Shown here one piece after another: positions 54,729-64,000 of a stretch of DNA of 64,000 nucleotides; the stretch's first letter is position 1, and each line of letters opens with the position of its first letter. Origin of the DNA: Paenibacillus xylanexedens (GTDB lineage: Bacteria > Bacillota > Bacilli > Paenibacillales > Paenibacillaceae); NCBI RefSeq assembly GCF_007680605.1, contig NZ_VEIO01000007.1, positions 62,001 through 126,000 of the forward strand, given 5' to 3'. A model generated the notes under the pieces. The model was not told the DNA's origin, did not search any database, and saw only the letters and a list, made by a program, of their open reading frames with translations. The position numbers and the translations under genes were made by a program.

Positions 54729-57700
54729 ATGACCAAAGGCATCAAAAAAATCATTTCTATTGTGCTTACGGTATGTTTAATCCTGGGGGGGAGTGGCCTA
54801 TCTGCATTACTAGGTTCAGTAGCCTATGCAGATAACGCTCCAACCACAGCAGAGGCAAACTACAAGCACTATCGTGTGAAGTTAACGGCCGATCCGGTCA
54901 CAGATACAGCACCTGCTGGTTTCGGTACAGCTGCCTCAGATGGACGGATCTGGACAGACAAGAGTGTTACGGCAGAGAACGATGGTACATTCAATATTCA
55001 GTTATCTGCACTGGCACAAGAATATATGACATCCAACTCGACCAATCCAGGTGTCGGGGGCAATAGTAACGCGAACGGTTCAGCCGCAGATGTAACTTTT
55101 ATTTTGGATATGAGTTCTTCAATGGGTACCCGCAGCGGTAAAGAAATAGCGCTCACAGCTGGAGATGCAGGCGTTTATTATCGTGTTGAAGCTATGGCTA
55201 AGGCTGCAAATGACGCCATCCGTACAGTCATGAACGCCAATTCCAACAACCGTGTTGCGGTATATTGGTTCGGCGGATCAGCTGATGCTAACCATCTCGG
55301 TACATTTATGGAGATGGGACATTACGAATTTAGTTCGGGTCATGGTACAGAAGACTATCTGAAATACGTAGGTGGCAATACTCAAACGGTTACTTTGAAC
55401 AGTAATCTAATCAAAGATGGTAGTTCCGTTGGAACACAACCTGCAGTTGGACTAGGGCCCGGCACTCCCACTCAGGACGGCATCATGTACGGTGTCTCGA
55501 AGACGATGAGTAAGGTGGGAACGAAGGGAGCAGGCCCAAAGCGACAGCCTTATTTATTCCTTCTATCTGATGGAGCGGCAATTCATGCCAAGAAAGCATG
55601 GTCTCTTTCGCCGAAAGGCAGTTCATTTGAGACCAATTTTGCCAATGCATTAGCTGAGGCTACAACAATCCCAAATTATAATCAAAGCGGAACGAATGTT
55701 AACAAGTATGTACCAGCTACAGCCGGTACTAGTTTGGCAAATACAGGTGATCCGGAAATTGCTGCGTTAACCATTCTTACCGGTGCGTATATGAAGGATC
55801 TCATGGATCGTAAATACACCGAATACAATGGGGGAGAAGCCACCCAGGCCAAAGTGTATACTGTGGGGCTAGGTTCCACAACGGCGATCAATGGACCGTA
55901 TAACGGTAACGAACCTGTGTATGCGTGGGCAGGACTTGACCCGAAACGAGTCAACGAGAATAAGGAAGATAGTAATTATAACTACGGTACCGCCAAGAAC
56001 ACATATGACAAACTGAGTGCATATGCATCTCAGGGGCCTAATGGATTTAACTATGCCAATTCATTTGTATACAGTAGTTATTACACATTTGCCCCAACGT
56101 ATGACATTGTGAAGTCAGCTTTTTCTGGATTAACCAATGATGTCGAAGCTACCACAACGATACTTCCGCTTCTCAACATACCGGAAACCACGGATCTGGG
56201 GAATGGTGCGGAAACGGCGGATATCGCCAGTGCTATCGTTGTTGCAGACGATATCAGCAATGATTTTGCTGTGGATCTGTCCACGTTAAAAATCGGGGAT
56301 GCTGTTGCGACAGTAGACACAAATACGAATATAAACGGTGGTACAGCGTATGCATTCGCGGGCTATGGAAGTAAGGCGGTCATTAAAACCGTCGCAGGCG
56401 TTAGCAGTCTTACATGGTATATTGACGCAGATGATATGCAATCGCATATTTACCGCTTCAAGAACCGGACAAGTCCGCAGCCTGGAGATTATAGCGCGCC
56501 AACAGGCGGTTCTTTTAAAATCAGTTATAAAGTAAAACCGACTTTTCAGGTAGCCCCTGATCAGGTGGGTGACACATCCCGTTACATCAATGCGGGCAAT
56601 GCGAGTGATGGAGCCAAGACGGCAGCGTACTTCCACCCACCTGCAGACAGTCCCTATTATCAGGCTTTAACAAGTAAACAGACCATTTCCAAAACGGGTG
56701 GAATTGGCGCAACGTATGTATCCGAGGAATCACTGAATAATGGCAAGGCCATCATGAGACTTGGAAACAACGGGAAGCTTGATTTGCAAATGGGAATGAT
56801 GAAGACAGGTCCGGCAACCGTTCCGATTAACGGGTCTATCGATTATAAAGTGACCATTTATAACTATACAAATACAGCTATTACAGGGCTCAGCGTCGTT
56901 AGCGATGGCCAAACCCAAACCGGGATTGATGTTCCGGCCAATGACAGCAAGGTGCTTACTTTTACGAAAACTGCACCGGGTACACCACAGACGTTGGATA
57001 GTGACACTGCTGTCATTTCGGGAATTAACCTTGTATCCAATACGGTATCTACGGATGTAACCAACGTGACCACTGCTGTCATCAACACGCATGTTATTGG
57101 AGCTGTCGGGGGTACATCTGTAGGCGATGCCACCTATAACATTGGTGATGCTGCGACAATTACAGCGACTCCGAATCAGGGTTATACATTCGTAGGATGG
57201 TATGACAACCAATCAGGAACAGGGACTCCTGTAAGTACGGATGCAACTTATCAGTTCAATGTTCAGACGAATCAGGATTACTATGCAAAGTTCACATCTC
57301 TACCCGTAGCTCATGACGATACTTATAGCGTTGTGAAAGGAGAAACACTCAGTGTTCCAGTGGAAGAGGGCCTATTGCTTAACGACACGGATGGCGAGGG
57401 GCGTACACTGACCGCTGTAAGCATCAGTTCAATCAGTGATGAAAGCAAGGGTACGTTGCATGTAAATGCAAATGGATCATTTACCTTTGTGGCGGAGGCA
57501 GAAGCATCGGGCAGTGTGACATTTACCTATAAAGTTAGTAATGGCTCTGCCCTATCAAATGAAGCGACGGTGACGATTAACATTACACCACCTGCACATA
57601 AGCCAACCGCGAAAAACGACAGCTACAACGTTAGGAGCGGAGACACACTGGACGTTCCGGCTGAGACGGGCTTGCTCTATAACGATACCGATGATGAGCT

Positions 57701-60700
57701 TCATCCACTCACAGTGGACCATGTCAGTTCGCTCAGTGATACGAGCAAAGGTACGCTACATGTGAATCCGGACGGATCGTTTACGTTTGTTGCGGACGCA
57801 AATGCGTCGGGTAATGTGACATTTACTTACGAGGCCTATGACGGGACAGTCTACTCAAATTCAGCTACGGTTACCATCACCATCAAAGTGCCGATCACGA
57901 CTCATGTTATTGGTGGTGTTGGTGGCGTAACAGACGGTGACGGTGTCTATGGACTTGGCGAATCCGCAACGATTACGGCAATTCCAGCTTCTGGTTATGC
58001 CTTCGTAGGATGGTACGACAACGAGGAAGGTACAGGTACACCTGTAAGTACGGATAAAGTTTATCCATTGACGGTTTCCTCAGCGGGAGACTATTATGCA
58101 AAATTCAGTAAGCTGTCTACAGCTGAGAATGACAGCTATCAGGTAGTGAAGGGCCGTACGCTGAACGTTCCTGCGGCAACCGGTATTCTATCGAATGATA
58201 CCGTTGTAGGGAACGGTACGCTTACTGCCGTGAACATCAGCTCCCTGAGTGATCCAAGCAAGGGCGCACTGAATGTTAACACCGATGGTTCATTTACGTT
58301 TGTACCTGCCGGGGAAATATCGGGCAGTGTGACGTTTACTTATCAGGCTTTTGATGGAGTAGGTAATTCCAACGAAGCTACGGTTACAATCACGTTTATC
58401 AACCCTAGCATTGATGGAACAATCAGAGATAAACAGACCCAAAATCCGGTATCTGGTGCTACTGTAATTTTGCGCGACCTTGCAGGTAAAGAGAAGGGGC
58501 GTGCTACGACCGATGCAACTGGGAAGTACAATTTCGAAGATGTCATCATCAATAATTATATTTTGGAAATTGTGCGCGATGGATATAGCCCGGCGCATAG
58601 AGAAGTCTCTGTATCTACAGCAAATGTGAATGGAAACGGACGTATCACCGAAGATTTTGAACTTGTGGATTACGAGATAACATTAACAGCCAACCCCTCA
58701 TCCATACTTGGTAATGGTACGGCTACATCCGAATTTAAGACGGTGATCACCGATAAAGAGGGGCGTCCCCAGGCAGGCGTTGAAGTTGTGTTTGAAGTAC
58801 CGAATACAACGTACGGTCATTTTACCGGAAATACCAATACGATAACGGTTCTGACGGATGCACAAGGCGTTGCTAAGACAACCTTTACTGCAGCGGTTCT
58901 TGGGGGTGCGGGATCGGTATCCATACCGCTGACGGCAACCGTAGATGATAGCCAAAAGGGTATCCAGGTTAGTGACACAATCTATATCACGATTACCCCC
59001 GGGGTTATTACAGGTGTTGTCACAGACCAAGCAGGACGCCCGCTAGCAGGCTCCTCGATTGTAGTAAGTAAAGACTTTGACGGAGATGGCATTGCTGATT
59101 TTCACGCCGTTGCCATTACAGGAGTTGACGGGGCATACACCATTGCTATACCGCAGGGGAATGTGACGTACGATGTATCGATTACAAAGCTGGTTGAGAT
59201 CAACGGTCAGCAGAAAGCGGTCACGTTTAATCAGAACGTCCCCGTAAACGGAAGTGTGGATGGCCATTCCTTTGACGGAAATAAAACCGTATCAGGTATT
59301 GTCCTGGTTGGAAAAACGCAAGGGGAATCCGCAACGCTCGATGGGACTGTGGGCGGTGGGTACAACGTATTGATCAATGATGGCAATGGCGATCATACAG
59401 GTCAAGTTGACCGCAACGGTATATTTAATATCGATAGTGTGCTCAAGGGCAGCTATACGGCAAAAGTCATCTATAACATTCCGCTTCCAGGAGGCGGGAC
59501 ACAACCTATCGTAGTAGGGCACATGAATGCCGAAATTAATGCAGACGGACAGATCAGCATCAGTGAAGTACTCATTGACCCGTACGGTACGATTACGGAT
59601 TCCGTGACAGGTCAGCCGATAACCGGTGCCGTTGTTACACTTCATTACAGTAACGGAACGGTTGTTAACTTGCCGCCGGTGAATAGCTTCCCACCAGCGG
59701 ATAATGCCAACCCGCAGACAAGTGATGCGACAGGGCAATATGCCTTTATGGTATTTCCGCATACGGACTATTATTTAACTGCGAAGAGAGCTGGATATAA
59801 GGATTTTGATAGCAGAGCTGTTGATCCAAGCCAACCGCTGATTCATGTGGGTACGGATATTGTGCTGTATAACTTTAGCATGACACCTCTGACAACATCG
59901 AATGGAGGGGGAGCAGGAGCAGGAACAGGAACGAGTACGGGTGCATCAAACTCACCGACAACTTCAACTCCACCAGCAACTGTCCCAACAACTACGACGC
60001 CTTCGGGGTCTATCGATCTCGCTACAGCGATTCTGGTTGACAAAATGAAGGGTGGCGAAGGAGATACACTTACCTTCACCGTGATCTATGCCAATAAAAC
60101 CTCGGTCGATGCCGATGGTGTGTACATCAAAGTTAAGATCCCTTCAGGGCTAAGTTTGGTTGATGCGAACGGCGGTGCTTTGACAGGCCAAGAACTCAAG
60201 TGGAATGTTGGTAAACTGACGGGAGGAACGCAAGGCAAGCTGACGTTCAAACTCAAGGTTAACGATATGAACGAAGGCGAGGATTTTGGGATCATAACGG
60301 CTAGTATAGGCACGGATCACAAGCTTACGCTTACGAATACACAAGATGATGCATCCTTGATCAAGGTGATGTTGTATTCTAACCGTTATGAACATAAGCA
60401 TGCCCGTTACATTATGGGATATCCAGATGGTAACGTTAAACCCGGACGACTCATTACCCGTGCAGAGATTGCTGCCATCTTTGCCCGTACACTGCAATTG
60501 CAAGATGAGGTTCACCACGTTCAGCTGTTCAGCGATGTTGCTACAAGTTACTGGGGAGCCGATTATATCGAAGCAGTTGTAAACAAAGAGATATTTAAAG
60601 GTTATGCAGATAACACGTTCAAGCCAGATCAACCGATCACACGGGCAGAACTGGCAACAGCCATTGCCCGTTATCTCGGAGTTGCAAGAGAGCTGAAGAT

Positions 60701-61034
60701 GAACAATGTATTGAGAATCAGCTCGTTTACCGATATTGAAGGGAGCTGGGCGGAGCAGTCCATCGATGAAACCTACCGTTTCGGGTTCTTATCAGGCTAC
60801 AAAGATGGCTCCTTCCAACCTAACAGTCAGCTTACCAGAGAGGAAGCTGTCAAAATGATCAATGGGATGTTGTACAGAGGCCCATTAACCGGGGTTGAAG
60901 CTTCTTATCCGGACAACCGTTTGGGCAGATGGTCATTCGGAGATCTTGAGGAAGCAACAAGAACGCATACGTACAAGATCAATCCAGATGGCTCCGAAAC
61001 GATGTTAAAATACATTCCGGAAGATCTGTGGTAA
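54729..61034 (+). CDS. Giant VWA-domain, SLH-anchored surface protein
   Basis: 2101 residues. Signal peptide (cleavage after SVAYA, about 35). VWA domain from about 120 with intact MIDAS DMSSS in VTFILDMSSSMGT. Then a DUF11-like domain (682-780); InlB-like GYTFVGWYDN repeat (786-858); two cadherin-like domains (VAHDDTYSVVKGET, PTAKNDSYNVRSGDT); a second InlB-like repeat; a third cadherin-like domain; a carboxypeptidase-regulatory domain (about 1228); a Big_1 domain (about 1316); VTDQAGRP and DPYGTITDS modules; a Ser/Thr/Pro linker; a second DUF11-like domain (about 1760-1870); three SLH domains (about 1885-2055) and a short tail. The VWA tip suggests metal-dependent adhesion; the SLH foot binds wall polymer. 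The modules from about 1425 to 1725 resemble the sortase-anchored adhesin. Confidence 0.92.
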   Translation: MTKGIKKIISIVLTVCLILGGSGLSALLGSVAYADNAPTTAEANYKHYRVKLTADPVTDTAPAGFGTAASDGRIWTDKSVTAENDGTFNIQLSALAQEYMTSNSTNPGVGGNSNANGSAADVTFILDMSSSMGTRSGKEIALTAGDAGVYYRVEAMAKAANDAIRTVMNANSNNRVAVYWFGGSADANHLGTFMEMGHYEFSSGHGTEDYLKYVGGNTQTVTLNSNLIKDGSSVGTQPAVGLGPGTPTQDGIMYGVSKTMSKVGTKGAGPKRQPYLFLLSDGAAIHAKKAWSLSPKGSSFETNFANALAEATTIPNYNQSGTNVNKYVPATAGTSLANTGDPEIAALTILTGAYMKDLMDRKYTEYNGGEATQAKVYTVGLGSTTAINGPYNGNEPVYAWAGLDPKRVNENKEDSNYNYGTAKNTYDKLSAYASQGPNGFNYANSFVYSSYYTFAPTYDIVKSAFSGLTNDVEATTTILPLLNIPETTDLGNGAETADIASAIVVADDISNDFAVDLSTLKIGDAVATVDTNTNINGGTAYAFAGYGSKAVIKTVAGVSSLTWYIDADDMQSHIYRFKNRTSPQPGDYSAPTGGSFKISYKVKPTFQVAPDQVGDTSRYINAGNASDGAKTAAYFHPPADSPYYQALTSKQTISKTGGIGATYVSEESLNNGKAIMRLGNNGKLDLQMGMMKTGPATVPINGSIDYKVTIYNYTNTAITGLSVVSDGQTQTGIDVPANDSKVLTFTKTAPGTPQTLDSDTAVISGINLVSNTVSTDVTNVTTAVINTHVIGAVGGTSVGDATYNIGDAATITATPNQGYTFVGWYDNQSGTGTPVSTDATYQFNVQTNQDYYAKFTSLPVAHDDTYSVVKGETLSVPVEEGLLLNDTDGEGRTLTAVSISSISDESKGTLHVNANGSFTFVAEAEASGSVTFTYKVSNGSALSNEATVTINITPPAHKPTAKNDSYNVRSGDTLDVPAETGLLYNDTDDELHPLTVDHVSSLSDTSKGTLHVNPDGSFTFVADANASGNVTFTYEAYDGTVYSNSATVTITIKVPITTHVIGGVGGVTDGDGVYGLGESATITAIPASGYAFVGWYDNEEGTGTPVSTDKVYPLTVSSAGDYYAKFSKLSTAENDSYQVVKGRTLNVPAATGILSNDTVVGNGTLTAVNISSLSDPSKGALNVNTDGSFTFVPAGEISGSVTFTYQAFDGVGNSNEATVTITFINPSIDGTIRDKQTQNPVSGATVILRDLAGKEKGRATTDATGKYNFEDVIINNYILEIVRDGYSPAHREVSVSTANVNGNGRITEDFELVDYEITLTANPSSILGNGTATSEFKTVITDKEGRPQAGVEVVFEVPNTTYGHFTGNTNTITVLTDAQGVAKTTFTAAVLGGAGSVSIPLTATVDDSQKGIQVSDTIYITITPGVITGVVTDQAGRPLAGSSIVVSKDFDGDGIADFHAVAITGVDGAYTIAIPQGNVTYDVSITKLVEINGQQKAVTFNQNVPVNGSVDGHSFDGNKTVSGIVLVGKTQGESATLDGTVGGGYNVLINDGNGDHTGQVDRNGIFNIDSVLKGSYTAKVIYNIPLPGGGTQPIVVGHMNAEINADGQISISEVLIDPYGTITDSVTGQPITGAVVTLHYSNGTVVNLPPVNSFPPADNANPQTSDATGQYAFMVFPHTDYYLTAKRAGYKDFDSRAVDPSQPLIHVGTDIVLYNFSMTPLTTSNGGGAGAGTGTSTGASNSPTTSTPPATVPTTTTPSGSIDLATAILVDKMKGGEGDTLTFTVIYANKTSVDADGVYIKVKIPSGLSLVDANGGALTGQELKWNVGKLTGGTQGKLTFKLKVNDMNEGEDFGIITASIGTDHKLTLTNTQDDASLIKVMLYSNRYEHKHARYIMGYPDGNVKPGRLITRAEIAAIFARTLQLQDEVHHVQLFSDVATSYWGADYIEAVVNKEIFKGYADNTFKPDQPITRAELATAIARYLGVARELKMNNVLRISSFTDIEGSWAEQSIDETYRFGFLSGYKDGSFQPNSQLTREEAVKMINGMLYRGPLTGVEASYPDNRLGRWSFGDLEEATRTHTYKINPDGSETMLKYIPEDLW

Positions 61035-61122
61035 ACTTCGCTTTACTACCATAATAGAGTAGATGGAGCAGATGCTCAAAAACAATGCCGTTGCTTTAAA
61101 AAGCGTCAAAAAGAGGAACGAA

Positions 61123-61160
61123 AAAAGCCGAAGCAGGGATACACGCCTGCTTCGGCTTTT
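61123..61160. terminator. Bidirectional terminator between the VWA protein and lectin genes
   Basis: Perfect 15-bp stem AAAAGCCGAAGCAGG / CCTGCTTCGGCTTTT with an 8-base loop. It serves the two convergent genes. Confidence 0.94.
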
Positions 61161-61221
61161 CACATATTCATGTTCATGGTGAGTTTTATTCACCAAAAGT
61201 ATCCGCTACTGCTGATTCCTC

Positions 61222-61848
61222 TTAACGTCCCCCTGTATTGGAGGCCCAGACAGGAATCCAGCTATTCGGATAATATGCGTTGGTCAAGGTTGTATTGTAT
61301 AGAACCAGGTTTCCATCATTTTGCATGACGAAAGTATCTCCTGGTGTATCCGCCGACAGTGTGCTTCCGTGATGGGCTGGAATCCATGCCGCAGTATTTG
61401 CAGACCAAGCAGCTACCTGTTTAGTCGTATCGGTTACCAAAATCGTATCCCAGCCTGGTCCCCAATAATATTCATATTTACCTGTGGCCGGATTAGTTCC
61501 CCAGCGATATGCATATTGATATACGGTTTGCCATTTCGTTCCGTACTGATAGATGATAGGCTTTCCGTATTGTTGCTCGAATTTAAATGAAATGGCCCCG
61601 CTTTTATTCGTACTCGTGCTCCAGATCGAAGAACCGTTCTGATAGATTACAAAATTGCCGTCAGTTTGCCAGATTGCCGAAAACCTGCCATCCTGCGAGG
61701 TGAGGTAGTCTCCCTTTTGCATACTCTGACCGACCAACAATTTATCGCCAAGGTAGCCTGCGGAAGCTGTCGCAGGTACAGCAAAGGCCAGGATCAGCAA
61801 ACACGCGATAAAAATGCGGAACGATTTAGGGAAAAATAGCTTTTTCAT
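61222..61848 (-). CDS. Secreted bulb-type (mannose-binding) lectin
   Basis: 208 residues from ATG 61848 behind GGAGAG; the frame is open 28 codons further. The signal peptide ends near VPATASA. The mature protein has two copies of the mannose-binding motif QxDxNxVxY: QTDGNFVIY and QNDGNLVLY, as in monocot lectins and lectin-like bacteriocins (LlpA type). Between them is a Tyr/Trp-rich segment (YQYAYRWGTNPATGKYEYYWG). It may bind mannose or rhamnose glycans on other cells; a bacteriocin role is possible but not shown. Downstream, it is separated from the VWA protein gene by the shared terminator. Confidence 0.88.
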   Translation of the reverse strand: MKKLFFPKSFRIFIACLLILAFAVPATASAGYLGDKLLVGQSMQKGDYLTSQDGRFSAIWQTDGNFVIYQNGSSIWSTSTNKSGAISFKFEQQYGKPIIYQYGTKWQTVYQYAYRWGTNPATGKYEYYWGPGWDTILVTDTTKQVAAWSANTAAWIPAHHGSTLSADTPGDTFVMQNDGNLVLYNTTLTNAYYPNSWIPVWASNTGGR

Positions 61849-62351
61849 TGGACACTCTCCTATATTTCTTAGAATGGTTGATGCAAACTGCGTAGTACAA
61901 CAAACGCTTACGGGTATTGCGTAATGCAGCATAGCGTTCGGTCAGAAGTGGTGAAAGAGCAATCAACACATCCCCCAGTGGTAATTCATGGGACATCCAT
62001 ATGTACAGTGCTCTCAGGGTCACCTCCTTTAATGGAAATCAAATGCTAGAATAGATGGTTTATCGTTGTGATCTTCAATATGTTTGGTAGAAGTTGCAGG
62101 AAGGCATAGTTGTAGTGAAAGAGGATAGTTCATTCATTTAACAGAGTTGGAAAGTGATTACAAAGAGAATATATAACATTTTATTCCACTATAGCAAGAG
62201 AAAAATATAAAATACAACATTTTCAATATAAAGAGTTCTGTATTCTTTTGTAATTTTTTTTACATAGATTTAATAGAAATAGTCACTTTTTTGAATTGAA
62301 CTATGGTAAAATACTTCAGGATTTGAAATTGGAGAGGGGTTTGGTTTACTC
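61849..62351. other. Divergent intergenic region between lectin and nucleotidase genes
   Basis: About 500 bases carrying two divergent promoters. A TGGTAAAAT at 62304-62312 fits an extended -10 element 40 bases before the nucleotidase start; the -35 is weak. The part from 62160 to 62300 is very AT-rich. No gene was seen. Confidence 0.35.
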
Positions 62352-64000
62352 ATGTCTTGGAAAAAAGTTTTGGGGAAAAGCACCATTCGTGTGGCTGCTG
62401 CTACATTATTACTCACTCAGCTGTTCGGCGCAGCCGGTTCCGTTTCTGCCGCGGGTAAAGATGTAGAAGTACATTTGATAGGAATCAACGATTTCCACGG
62501 CCAACTGGATACAACATCTATGGTTGGTGATAAGAAGGCAGGTTCTGCTCCAATTCTAGCAACCTATCTCAAAGAAGCTAAGACCAAATATGAGCATTCC
62601 TTGCTGTTCCATAACGGCGACTCGGTTGGTGCATCGGCTCCAGTCTCATCTATGGATCGTGACGAGCCTACCATGGAATGGATGAATATGATGGGATTCG
62701 ATGTGGGTTCCCTGGGCAACCATGAATTCGACCAAGGGATCGCTGCGTTGAAGGCACAAATTTTTGGTGGTCTTGATCCAAAAGAAGGTAAAGTAACCCA
62801 TGCTGGTGCGAAGTTTGATTATGTGAACGCAAACGTGATCGAAAACTCCACAGGTAAACCCCTGATTAAACCGTATGTGATCAAAGAAGTAGGTGGCGTC
62901 AAAATCGGATTCATCGGACTCGTGACGAAATCAACGCCAAACAAAGTATCTCCAGCAGGTACAGCAGGCGTACGTTTCCTGAGCGCTGAAGAAGAAGTTG
63001 AAGCTGTTAATAAATATGCGAAAGAATTGCAAGGCCAAGGCGTTGAAACGATCATCGTTCTGGCACATGACCCAGCATCGACCAAAGAAGGGGTAACTAC
63101 TGGAGAAGCGGCTGATCTGGCAAAAGCATTGCCTGCAGATTCTCCTGTTGATGTCATCGTTGCGGGTGACAATCACGCTTTGGCGAATGGTGTCGTGAAT
63201 GGCAAGCTGATCGTGCAAGCGTACTCTTATGGTACGGCGTTTGAAGATATCAAGCTGATGATCGACCCTGTTACGGGAGATGTAACTGAAAAATCGGCTA
63301 CCGTGACAACTACTTTCCAAGAGGGTGTAAAAGAAGACCCTGAAACTCTTGCGATTATCAAAAAGTCTTTGGACAAGCATCCTGAGCTGACGAAACCAGT
63401 AGGTACAACAGATGGTTCTATCTTGCGTGCAGATGCTTACAATAAAGAAACTCCGATGGGTAACTTGATTGCTGATGCGATGCGTCAAGCGGACTTTGGG
63501 GATAAAGCAGGCAAGGCTGACTTTGCCTTTACGAATCCGGGTGGTATCCGTGCAGACCTGCCAAAAGGTGATGTAACCTTTGCAGACCTGGCTAAAATCC
63601 AGCCTTTCGGCAATACACTTGTGAAGCTGGAGTTAACGGGTGAGCAAGTGAAAACATTGTTGCAACAGCAATGGGGTATGAATGCAGATGGTACACCAAA
63701 CACCAAAACATTACAGCTCGCTGGTTTGAAATACACAGCCGACTTCAGCAAGCCGGTTGCTGAACGTGTAACGGCTCTAACGCTGGAAGACGGTACACCG
63801 ATTGATCCTGAAAAATCATATACTGCTGTTGTGAACAATTTCATGGCCGCGGGTGGGGACAACTACAAAGTCCTGCTGGATGCCAAATCATCCTTGGCTG
63901 GTCCAATCGATCTCGATGTGTTCTACAAATACATCATAGATACATTTAAGGGCGGCGAGATTCAAGCCAAGGTCGAAGGACGTATTACCAATCTGGCTGC
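62352..64000 (+). CDS. Secreted 5'-nucleotidase/UshA-like phosphoesterase, partial
   Basis: The first 549 codons of a gene that runs off the right edge. A signal peptide (MSWKKVLGKSTIRVAAATLLLTQ..., cleavage after SVSA) precedes a calcineurin-like metallophosphatase domain with GINDFHGQLD, HNGDSVGAS, SLGNHEFDQG, LAHDPAS and AGDNHALANG, the usual metal ligands. The C-terminal 5'-nucleotidase domain follows (MGNLIADAMRQADFG, FTNPGGIRADLPKG, ending region VVNNFMAAGGDNYKVL). These enzymes release nucleosides from extracellular nucleotides. An anchor, if any, lies beyond the window. The ribosome-binding site GGAGAGGGG is 12 bases before ATG 62352, rather far. It could feed the nucleoside importer at 44.7-49.5 kb. 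Confidence 0.93.
   Translation, partial: MSWKKVLGKSTIRVAAATLLLTQLFGAAGSVSAAGKDVEVHLIGINDFHGQLDTTSMVGDKKAGSAPILATYLKEAKTKYEHSLLFHNGDSVGASAPVSSMDRDEPTMEWMNMMGFDVGSLGNHEFDQGIAALKAQIFGGLDPKEGKVTHAGAKFDYVNANVIENSTGKPLIKPYVIKEVGGVKIGFIGLVTKSTPNKVSPAGTAGVRFLSAEEEVEAVNKYAKELQGQGVETIIVLAHDPASTKEGVTTGEAADLAKALPADSPVDVIVAGDNHALANGVVNGKLIVQAYSYGTAFEDIKLMIDPVTGDVTEKSATVTTTFQEGVKEDPETLAIIKKSLDKHPELTKPVGTTDGSILRADAYNKETPMGNLIADAMRQADFGDKAGKADFAFTNPGGIRADLPKGDVTFADLAKIQPFGNTLVKLELTGEQVKTLLQQQWGMNADGTPNTKTLQLAGLKYTADFSKPVAERVTALTLEDGTPIDPEKSYTAVVNNFMAAGGDNYKVLLDAKSSLAGPIDLDVFYKYIIDTFKGGEIQAKVEGRITNLA

Noticed and set aside
61826-62023. 65-codon minus-strand frame upstream of the lectin
   Set aside because: It overlaps the lectin start in another frame; its own sequence has no supporting features.

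Overview
The window looks like chromosomal DNA of a Paenibacillus-type Gram-positive bacterium. It carries the conserved walK-walH-walI-walJ-htrA block followed by a CxxH/CxxC protein gene and rlmH, a cluster that in Bacillota usually lies near the replication origin. It also carries very large surface proteins with SLH anchors, a class B sortase with its substrate, a GH120 beta-xylosidase and many strong Shine-Dalgarno sites. No phage, transposase, rRNA, tRNA or CRISPR was recognised.

Region 1 (1-9.2 kb): the end of the WalK sensor kinase, its modulators WalH and WalI, the metallohydrolase WalJ, a small convergent gene, the protease HtrA, a coiled-coil lipoprotein, a 55-residue CxxH/CxxC protein and RlmH. 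Two intergenic gaps (walH-walI and upstream of rlmH) hold members of one short inverted-repeat family. A third gap holds a separate 149-bp element with terminal inverted repeats.

Region 2 (9.2-19.7 kb): a 1451-residue pseudokinase/AAA/LuxR regulator, then a 1488-residue SLH adhesin with GLUG repeats, then a decayed reading frame with two in-frame stops followed by an intact Imm1-type immunity gene.

Region 3 (19.8-30.1 kb): a GH120 beta-xylosidase, a HEAT-repeat protein, a YndJ-like membrane protein, an ArsR/aldo-keto reductase pair, an ABC-F ATPase, and a MetE-like methyltransferase/aldehyde dehydrogenase pair.

Region 4 (30.4-44.5 kb): a 2019-residue sortase-anchored adhesin with its class B sortase, small stress genes (VOC, TerD-like), a TetR/SDR/SRPBCC detoxification cluster with a perfect 17-bp inverted-repeat operator candidate and a truncated oxidoreductase remnant, and a DUF6544 protein behind a 9-codon upstream ORF.

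Region 5 (43.7-51.9 kb): an AraC regulator divergent from a six-gene operon for nucleoside uptake (BMP lipoprotein, ATPase, two permeases), nucleoside hydrolysis and ADP-ribosylglycohydrolase activity.

Region 6 (52-64 kb): two minus-strand envelope genes, a 2101-residue VWA/SLH surface protein, a secreted bulb-type lectin and a secreted 5'-nucleotidase that runs off the right edge. The nucleotidase could supply nucleosides to the region 5 transporter.

Three giant surface proteins lie within 47 kb. Two of them, with different anchors, share an extended C-terminal module set. Functions are assigned by reading motifs and recalling families; no database search was run.
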